Assembly: GCA_964408795.1 (NCBI GenBank)
Contig: CAYPAW010000074.1
Span: 5,997-69,996, forward strand
Source of the DNA: JABMQB01 sp964408795
Lineage (GTDB): Bacteria > Bacteroidota > Bacteroidia > Bacteroidales > Prolixibacteraceae
Direction of reading: 5' to 3'
Length of the DNA: 64,000 nt
Shown: positions 58,380 through 64,000 of the stretch, piece by piece
How positions within the stretch are numbered: the stretch's first letter is position 1
Layout of the letters: each line of letters starts with the position of its first letter
Notes under the pieces: model-generated
Seen by the model: only the letters and a program-made list of their open reading frames with translations
What the model was told of the DNA's origin: nothing
The model's database searches: none
Position numbers and translations under genes: made by a program

Positions 58380-61004
58380 CTATTTCCTTTCAAGATTCAT
58401 CCCATTGATTTCCAGTACTGGTTCCTCATCTTTCAGGTCGGCATTGTTGATCCGGACGGTAAGTTCTTTTTCCTCCCCCGGAAGAATGGAAACATAATTT
58501 TCGCTCCAGAAGGCAGGTAATATCAGTTCATTTGATTCCCTGCCTTTTACTTTCAGTTCAATAAAAAAAGCCAGTTTTTCAGAAATATTCTTCAGGCTAA
58601 CCTTGCATACTGTCTGGTTTCCCTGTTTTTCAACAACAAAATCAGATTCAATATCTGCCTTCGGCATGGTCGAAAGACCGGTAAAATCGGCAAATTGTTT
58701 TAAAGGGGTTACATACCATCGCGAATTTTCAAAGTCAGGGATGTCTTTTTTTACTGACAGCCAGTAGAAGTTATTGCTCAGTTCCGTTCCTTCTGCTGAC
58801 CGGATACGCAGATCGGCAAAATATACCGGTGTAAGATCATCAAAAACGGGCATTTCAATTATTTTCCGTGACGTATATGAATCGATTGAAAAAGGAACTT
58901 CTTTTTCAAAGATTACTTTGGAGTTACCATCCAGATATCGTATGCGAGCTACAAGGTTATCAAAGGGTTCATAGTGGTCGTTGGAGACGTAAATATCCTG
59001 ATCTCCGTAATTATAGATTATATTAAGTGACTTAAGTGCACTTTGGGTTCCAAAGAAAGCGCCATTGGGCATCAGGTAATAGTCATACAGCTGCCAGTAG
59101 AGTTTTGGCCATGCGGCATTGAGCATCCATTGTACGATTCCTCCTGCCTTAGCTTTGTTTACCGCGAAGGCTTCAAACATAGCCCGGATAGCCTCGTAAT
59201 TGGCCAGTTGTGCTTTTTGAACGAATTCCTCTATGTTTTCCGACGGACCATACCGTTCATTGAGTGCCTGATGGTAATTTTCTATAGTGTTGAACTGGTT
59301 TCGTCCGCTGTGGTAATCCCAGATTTCGTTCACCGGCCATAGTTTGTCTTCAGGGAACATTTTCTGAAGCGATTCCAGAGGAGGTATCTGTGGTCCCGGC
59401 CCGGTTTCTGTATTGAATCCCCAGGCTCCACCGTGCTGCGTATCAAGATACCAGTAATTGGGAGAAACATAGTCGTAGGGGCCATTCATTTTAACGCCTG
59501 TAGGGCCGGTAACTTCGCTGTCGCACGTTGAGCATGCCATCAGAACCGGTCGGGTCGGGTCATTTACCTCAAGATTTTTCAGATACATCTTCTCGAGGGC
59601 AGGCCGGGGTAACATATCGCTTCCCATGACCCACACGAAGATGCTGGGATGATGACGCAACCACAATACCTGGTCTTCAAGATAGTGATTCACCAGTTTC
59701 ATATCTTCCGGAGTTTTTATCCCCCCGAATTGATCACATTCCTTTCCGAGATAACCGTCCCATTCCCACTGGCAACTCCAGCCCACCATTAGCAGAATGC
59801 CATGTTTATCACACAGATCATAAAGGGTCTGGCTGGCTCCCCACACTCCTTCCAGCCGTATGCAGTTCAGATTCATCAGTTTAGTATACAACACCTGTGC
59901 CTTCACATTTTCAGCCTTTTCCCTGAGCAGAAGGTCATCGGTCCAACCGCCGGAACGAATCTGGATATCCCGTCCGTTGATCGTATACATACGGGATCCG
60001 TTTTCATTGATATAATCAGAAACCTCTCTGATGCCGAATTTCTGAAAAATGTTATCCGACACTTCACTGTTCACTTTGCATTCCATTTGAAGCCGGTACA
60101 ATTCAGGGTTCCCCATGGTATGGGGCCACCACAACCGGGCATCCGTAAGTTTCAGGGCAGAAAAGCGTTCGGGTGTCCATACCAGTATTTTTTCTTCCAA
60201 AGGCTGCAATTCCACCTTTTGCTCAAGGGTTATCTCCTCAATCACTGCCTGTACAACTGCTGTCATCTCTTTATCCGAATGATTAACAATCCGGCTTTCA
60301 ATTGTCAACTCTGCTTCACGGAGGTTGTCCGGATTGATATGGGATTTCACAAATGGTTGTTCAATGGATACAGGTCCGTAAAAACGAAGGGACACACCGC
60401 GGAAGAGGCCCATATTGCGATCCGGAGGCCTTGGGGTCCAATCCACAAAACCTACAGTGAAATCACCCGGCTCAGGAGGGAATACCCTTACTTCGAGCCT
60501 GTTGCCTCTCTGCTTGAGAATTTCTGTAACATCCAAAGCAAAACGGCGGAATGCTCCTTTGATCGTATCGGCAGCTCCTATTTTCTCTCCGTTCAGAAAA
60601 ATATCAGCGCTGTAATTGATCCCGTCAAAGCATAAACGCGCATACCGGTTGGAAATATTCCTGTCAAGGTCAAAGGTTTTTACATACCGCCAGTGCGATT
60701 GAAACCATTCAACAGGAACCCGTTTCAGGTTATCCGAAAAGAAGAGATCGGGGTACTTTCCACTTTCAACCAAAGCACCTAAAACCGTATTCGGTACATT
60801 GCAGTGTATACTGTTTTCGTCGACATATCCTACAGAATCGATCCGTTCTCCATCATCACCCCAGTGTCCATGTGGCTGAAGCTGCCACTCCTTATCAAGA
60901 GGAATGACATCCGGCTGTATCTCTTTTGTACAGCCTGTATTTACTATAATACCCATAATCAAGAAGATCAATACCAGAAGTCCGTGTTTTGTTTGTGTAA
61001 TCAT
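58380..61004 (-). CDS. GH2 glycosidase, exo-beta-glucosaminidase-like, lipoprotein
   Basis: This 874-residue lipoprotein has lipobox TGC (about Cys25). The GH2 sandwich domain (about 35-210) includes WYVKTF-like SHWRYVKTFDL and the LNGEKIGAAD motif. Further domains lead to the TIM barrel. HPSIFVWVMGSD (453-464) aligns with the HPSxxxWxxGNE acid/base motif of LacZ, with Ser-Asp replacing Asn-Glu as in the exo-beta-D-glucosaminidase subfamily. Glu533 in NTETGPGP is the likely nucleophile. It probably releases glucosamine, or a related residue, from an amino-sugar polymer. Confidence 0.85.
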   Translation of the reverse strand: MITQTKHGLLVLIFLIMGIIVNTGCTKEIQPDVIPLDKEWQLQPHGHWGDDGERIDSVGYVDENSIHCNVPNTVLGALVESGKYPDLFFSDNLKRVPVEWFQSHWRYVKTFDLDRNISNRYARLCFDGINYSADIFLNGEKIGAADTIKGAFRRFALDVTEILKQRGNRLEVRVFPPEPGDFTVGFVDWTPRPPDRNMGLFRGVSLRFYGPVSIEQPFVKSHINPDNLREAELTIESRIVNHSDKEMTAVVQAVIEEITLEQKVELQPLEEKILVWTPERFSALKLTDARLWWPHTMGNPELYRLQMECKVNSEVSDNIFQKFGIREVSDYINENGSRMYTINGRDIQIRSGGWTDDLLLREKAENVKAQVLYTKLMNLNCIRLEGVWGASQTLYDLCDKHGILLMVGWSCQWEWDGYLGKECDQFGGIKTPEDMKLVNHYLEDQVLWLRHHPSIFVWVMGSDMLPRPALEKMYLKNLEVNDPTRPVLMACSTCDSEVTGPTGVKMNGPYDYVSPNYWYLDTQHGGAWGFNTETGPGPQIPPLESLQKMFPEDKLWPVNEIWDYHSGRNQFNTIENYHQALNERYGPSENIEEFVQKAQLANYEAIRAMFEAFAVNKAKAGGIVQWMLNAAWPKLYWQLYDYYLMPNGAFFGTQSALKSLNIIYNYGDQDIYVSNDHYEPFDNLVARIRYLDGNSKVIFEKEVPFSIDSYTSRKIIEMPVFDDLTPVYFADLRIRSAEGTELSNNFYWLSVKKDIPDFENSRWYVTPLKQFADFTGLSTMPKADIESDFVVEKQGNQTVCKVSLKNISEKLAFFIELKVKGRESNELILPAFWSENYVSILPGEEKELTVRINNADLKDEEPVLEINGMNLERK

Positions 61005-61128
61005 CGGATTTATTATTCTATTAGGTGTGAATAGCTATATGCTAAAAATTAATTCATTCAGATCTGAATTCACAGGTTCCTTTTCTAATCTATATTTGGG
61101 GCAATAAAGAAAATCCTTAACGTTGATT

Positions 61129-61270
61129 ATCCCCGTGACCATAGGGATTATTTTCAGCTATGCTGAAAAACCAGAATTTCTTTATTTCACCCATCTGTCA
61201 GTCAGATGACTGACAGCTCCCCTACAAATCAGGGGGAGCGTATAAAGTAACCTCGCAGTAAACCACGAGG
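61129..61270. repeat. cluster of five adjacent hairpins
   Basis: Inverted repeats occur one after another: ATCCC..GGGAT (61129-61148), TTTTCAGC-tat-GCTGAAAA (61151-61169), CTGTCAGTC-agat-GACTGACAG (61195-61216), GCTCCCC..GGGGAGC (61216-61239) and CCTCG..CGAGG (61251-61270). A further hairpin TTCCGAC-tgc-GTCGGAA is at 61438-61454. The arrangement resembles mobile REP-like or IS200-family end sequences. It lies in the 697-base gap between GH2 and mnmE, which otherwise holds no supported gene. Confidence 0.6.
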
Positions 61271-61619
61271 AATTGATTGATTAAATATACAAAGGATTTT
61301 TCTGTATTTCTGTTTCCAGGAAAGAAAGTTAAGGTTATGGGATTGTTGTTGTCATTGTTCTGTATTGTTTTTTATGGTATTGATCTCTACTTTTTTTGCC
61401 CTAACGGGTGGATTTTCATTTCTTTCCATCGCATATTTTCCGACTGCGTCGGAATGAATGATTTCATTAACGCAAGCAAGCGGATTGGACAACTACAATA
61501 ACGCAAAGCGAATAACTTAATATTGGTTGCTGGTTCTAATGATCATATAGTCAGAAACTTTAAGAATCTGAAAATCCAACTCGCAACTCTCAACTTGCAA
61601 TTAGAGACTAATTCCTGGC

Positions 61620-61635
61620 TCCTGGTTCTTGATTC
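61620..61635 (-). repeat. inverted copy of GAATCAAGAACCAGGA
   Basis: TCCTGGTTCTTGATTC is the exact reverse complement of 58207-58222. The two bracket the GH2 gene, about 3.4 kb apart. Similarity continues imperfectly into CTGATGCTTGATTTT. Confidence 0.75.
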
Positions 61636-61677
61636 CTGATGCTTGATTTTTAAGATGATGATTCTTAAAAAAACAGA

Positions 61678-61685
61678 TATCTTTG
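61678..61685 (+). promoter_or_regulatory. -7 element TATCTTTG for mnmE
   Basis: A perfect TAnnTTTG match. The predicted start near 61692 gives a leader of about 10 bases before ATG 61702. Confidence 0.55.
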
Positions 61686-61701
61686 TTGGAAAATTTCAGG
61701 A

Positions 61702-63096
61702 ATGCTTGATCAGTCAACGATATGTGCGCTCTCCACCTCTCCGGGGGCCGGTGCGATTGCGGTGATCCGTCTTTCGGGCGGGAAAGCCATGGACATTGCA
61801 GATCAGGTATTTCGAAGTCCGGCAAAGCATAAAAAGCTGAACACACAGAAAGCCAACACGTTGCATTTTGGGGAACTGATTGATGGAAACGAAGTGATTG
61901 ATGAAGTAGTGGTTTCGTTGTTTAAGTCACCCCATTCGTATACCGGGGAAGATATGGTTGAGATATCGTGTCACGGGTCGGTCTATATCCAGCAACGTGT
62001 TTTGGAAGTATTGATTCACAGGGGTGCGCGGATGGCAAAGCCGGGGGAGTTTACCCAGCGGGCTTTTCTGAATGGCAAAATGGATCTGATGCAGGCGGAA
62101 GCGGTGGCGGATGTCATTGCCTCCTCCAATGCGGCATCTCACCGGCTGGCAATGAACCAGATGCGGGGTGGTTTTTCAAACGAAATAGAAAACCTTCGGG
62201 GACGACTGTTGCACTTTACGGCCATGGTGGAACTGGAACTGGACTTCAGCGAAGAGGATGTGGAATTTGCCGACCGCCTGGAATTGCGAAAACTCACAGA
62301 ACGAATCGAGCAACTCCTGCGCAGGCTTACAAACTCCTTTCAACTGGGAAATGTAATTAAAAATGGAATTCCGGTGGCAATCGTAGGAGAAACCAATGTT
62401 GGGAAATCGACCCTGCTGAATGCCCTGCTCAACGAAGACAAAGCCATCGTTTCGGAATTTCACGGGACCACGCGTGATGTGATTGAAGATGTGGTTACAA
62501 TCCATGGAACGGCATTTCGTTTTTTCGACACAGCAGGCATCCGTGAAACCAAAGATCGTCTGGAAAATATGGGTATTGAGCGTTCTTTCAGCAAACTAGA
62601 CCAGGCTGCCATGGTGCTTCTGGTTGTCGATACCCAAAACCCCTACCCCCTGATTTTGGAGAGAATAGAGAAAATACGCGGGCGGATCAAGACGCAAAAA
62701 CTGATTCTTGTGGCCAACAAAACAGACATCGGGAGCAAGGAGACGATGCATAAGCTGAAGCAAATGCGGCTCCATAAAAATGAAAACAGGGTTTTCCTGG
62801 CTGCCAAAACAAAGCAGAATCTCCAGGAACTGATCGGTCACATGACCCACTCGGTGAACCTCGATGCCGCCTTTCAGGAAGACAGTATCGTAACCAATGT
62901 GCGGCATTACGAAATACTGAAGAAAGCCCATGAAGCGATTGTTCGCGTGTTGGAAGGCCTGGACTCCGGGATCACCGGCGATTTCCTGGCCCAGGATATC
63001 CGTGAATGCCTCCACTACCTCGGCGAGATCACCGGCGAAATTACCACCGATGAAGTTTTGGGGCATATATTCAGCAATTTCTGCATCGGAAAGTGA
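61702..63096 (+). CDS. mnmE: tRNA modification GTPase MnmE
   Basis: This 464-residue protein has the N-terminal tetrahydrofolate-binding domain (ICALSTSPGAGAIAVIRLSGGKAMDIAD, residues 5-32) and helical core. The G domain has GETNVGKSTLLNALL (G1), DTAGI (G3) and NKTD (G4). The C-terminal FCIGK carries the cysteine needed for the reaction. With MnmG it makes cmnm5U34/nm5U34 in tRNAs. MnmD at 1.6 kb acts downstream in the same pathway. Confidence 0.97.
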   Translation: MLDQSTICALSTSPGAGAIAVIRLSGGKAMDIADQVFRSPAKHKKLNTQKANTLHFGELIDGNEVIDEVVVSLFKSPHSYTGEDMVEISCHGSVYIQQRVLEVLIHRGARMAKPGEFTQRAFLNGKMDLMQAEAVADVIASSNAASHRLAMNQMRGGFSNEIENLRGRLLHFTAMVELELDFSEEDVEFADRLELRKLTERIEQLLRRLTNSFQLGNVIKNGIPVAIVGETNVGKSTLLNALLNEDKAIVSEFHGTTRDVIEDVVTIHGTAFRFFDTAGIRETKDRLENMGIERSFSKLDQAAMVLLVVDTQNPYPLILERIEKIRGRIKTQKLILVANKTDIGSKETMHKLKQMRLHKNENRVFLAAKTKQNLQELIGHMTHSVNLDAAFQEDSIVTNVRHYEILKKAHEAIVRVLEGLDSGITGDFLAQDIRECLHYLGEITGEITTDEVLGHIFSNFCIGK

Positions 63097-63104
63097 ATGA
63101 GACT

Positions 63105-63136
63105 CACTTTTCAGAAGTGCAACGCACTGAAAAGTG
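63105..63136 (+). terminator. hairpin after mnmE
   Basis: CACTTTTCAG (63105-63114) and CTGAAAAGTG (63127-63136) form a perfect 10-pair stem, with a smaller TGC-aac-GCA hairpin inside the loop. It begins 8 bases after the mnmE stop. No T-run follows, so termination is likely but not certain. Confidence 0.6.
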
Positions 63137-63140
63137 TTAG

Positions 63141-63420
63141 TCGAATTCATCCCGTTGAGCGAAGCGCAAACGGGAGTGTCCAATACTGCCAATGAACCCA
63201 ATCGAATTCATCCCGATGAGTGAAACGACATCGGGGTTGTCCAATACTGCCAATGAACCCAATCGAATGCATCCCGTTGAGCGAAGCGCAAACGGGATTG
63301 TCCAATACTGCCAATGAACCCAATCGAATGCATCCCGTTGCGCGAAGCGCAAACGGGAGTGTCCAATACTGCCAGTGAACCCAATCGAATTCATCCCGTT
63401 GAGCGAAGCGCAAACGGGAT
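63141..63420. repeat. 61-bp tandem repeat, about 4.6 copies, each with a hairpin
   Basis: Unit starts at TCGAAT(T/G)CAT are at 63141, 63202, 63263, 63324 and 63385, a constant period of 61. Each unit contains CCCGTT-N12-AACGGG, and unit 2 instead has CCCGAT-N12-ATCGGG, so both arms change together. The period is not a multiple of three, so peptide frames across it rotate and are not genes. The arms of unit 2 match the dispersed palindromes at 1360 and 16062. Confidence 0.92.
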
Positions 63421-63546
63421 TATTCCTATATTCTATCATTTCATAAGCACGAGCGAAACGACATCGGGAACTGATATTCATTTAAGTTTTAACGTGGGAT
63501 AATACTGCACCTACTTATGGGTAAAAAATGACTCCACGCTAAAATT

Positions 63547-63859
63547 CATTACCTGCTTATGTAAGCCCTGGTTAGGCTTTTGTTCATTTTTTCCCAATAA
63601 CCCGTCTATCTCAGTGCTGATCTCTTGAGTGAGTTTTCTTTTACTGCGGTTTTTACTATTGTATTTCGGTATTTTAACGACATCCTCTATTTAAGGATTC
63701 ATCGTTGAGCTGACTTAAGCTTTTCCCTTGCCAGCTTATATTCTTTTATTTAACGCCTTACAGTTTCTCTGTTAAGTTTTAATTCACGTCACGGGAAATT
63801 TTTCTCTCAGAATCACCATCCCATCAATGCCGAATAATAATCTCTTGTTTTTGTTTCAT
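63547..63859 (-). pseudogene. istA: decayed IS21-type transposase istA, N-terminal remnant
   Basis: From ATG 63859 the minus strand reads MKQKQEIIIRH-stop-WDGDSERKISR. After a one-base shift it continues ELKLNRETVRR-stop-IKEYKLAREKLKSAQ, the N-terminal HTH of IS21-family IstA. Further on, after another shift, EDVVKIPKYNSKNRSKRKL, then TQEISTEIDGLL and KPNQGLHKQVM match the next IstA segment. Several stops and frameshifts prove decay. Nothing of the catalytic domain or istB remains in the window, and homology fades near 63540. Confidence 0.82.
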
Positions 63860-63918
63860 ACTTACCATATATTTTAATCTTCTATTTTTGTTAAATAATA
63901 GAAGATACGCATTGGTAA

Positions 63919-63969
63919 GTGGTATGGTTTTCAAGTGAAATGTGGTATGCTTTTCAATTAATATTTACA
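63919..63969 (-). repeat. IS21-type terminal repeats
   Basis: Two direct copies of GTGGTATG(G/C)TTTTCAA (63919-63934 and 63942-63957, 23 bases apart) lie upstream of the istA remnant. The outer end TGTAAATA (minus strand, 63969-63962) fits the TGT start of IS21 elements. A separate stem TCTTCTATT..AATAGAAGA (63878-63905) lies closer to istA. The remaining bases to 64000 show nothing I can name. Confidence 0.6.
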
Positions 63970-64000
63970 CTGTACTCTTTGCCGGGGCTCTCAAACCAAG

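Noticed and set aside
59802..60635. 277-codon plus-strand frame opposite the GH2 gene
   Set aside because: Antisense shadow; no signal or domain of its own.
58380..61004. Apparent loss of the GH2 acid/base Glu (Gly-Ser-Asp in place of Gly-Asn-Glu)
   Set aside because: Ser-Asp at this position is the known pattern of the exo-beta-D-glucosaminidase subfamily, so the enzyme is probably active.
61277..61501. 74-codon plus-strand ORF between GH2 and mnmE
   Set aside because: Runs through hairpin and repeat sequence (TTCCGAC-tgc-GTCGGAA); composition unlike a protein.
62596..63201. 201-codon minus-strand frame opposite mnmE
   Set aside because: Antisense shadow of a well-conserved GTPase gene.
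63137..63481. Long minus-strand frames through the tandem array that encode a repeating peptide
   Set aside because: The 61-base period is not a multiple of three, so all three frames stay open by repetition. No start signal or family resemblance.
1..64000. tRNA, rRNA, CRISPR array, replication origin or intact prophage
   Set aside because: No T-arm pattern, rRNA segment, regularly spaced repeat-spacer array or phage gene was recognised on reading both strands.

Overview
The window reads as chromosomal DNA of a Bacteroidota member, most like Bacteroidales/Marinilabiliales. Direct evidence: recurrent Bacteroidota-type -7 promoter elements (TAnnTTTG) upstream of genes such as secA, ferredoxin, ABC-F, mnmE and the dipeptidyl peptidase gene; mostly weak Shine-Dalgarno sequences; many lipoprotein signal peptides; and families typical of the phylum (DUF4954, DUF4251, DUF3127, DUF6249, long SecA with a SEC-C tail, FadL-type porin). 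It is mostly housekeeping DNA with accessory genes in between. I saw no rRNA or tRNA gene, CRISPR array or intact mobile element.

Layout. 1-8 kb: end of a TrkH potassium transporter, a YciO-type protein, MnmD, an FKBP lipoprotein, a DUF3127 protein with an SSB-like tail, a decayed yaaA, a large octaheme cytochrome with TPRs, and a RumA-type RNA methyltransferase split by an in-frame TAA. 8-15 kb: ABC-F protein, a small overlapping ORF, RlmB, two tandem Lrp/AsnC regulators, an MscS channel and an M64 peptidase. 15-16.5 kb: an ECF sigma module (DUF6249 membrane protein, sigma factor, small membrane protein) with two divergent promoters of identical architecture. 16.7-29.5 kb: DPP-IV, a tightly overlapped aminopeptidase P/Nudix/esterase operon, LysE, ferredoxin, endonuclease III, tilS-pepT operon and proS. 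29.6-45.7 kb: a Tyr/Trp-rich lipoprotein next to a FadL porin, DUF4954, a Tat-exported TIM-barrel protein, aminotransferase IV, endonuclease IV, RtcB, Lgt and SecA.

45.9-64 kb: nitroreductase, aminotransferase, GH26 mannanase, fructosamine kinase, a nucleotidyltransferase, the thrS-infC-rpmI-rplT operon (infC apparently starting at AUA behind a strong AGGAGG), a DUF5060/DUF4038 glycosidase, MATE efflux behind a possible leader peptide and hairpin, a GH2 glycosidase, a cluster of hairpins, MnmE, a 61-bp tandem repeat carrying a covarying hairpin, and the decayed start of an IS21-type istA gene.

Together the genes cover translation and tRNA modification (YciO-type, MnmD, MnmE, TilS, RlmB, RumA, ProS, ThrS, IF3, L35, L20), envelope biogenesis (SecA, Lgt, lipoproteins), peptide breakdown (DPP-IV, PepT, aminopeptidase P) and extracellular glycan degradation (GH26, DUF4038, GH2). 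The most distinctive finding is the sigma module; I did not find a clearly novel defence or biosynthetic system.
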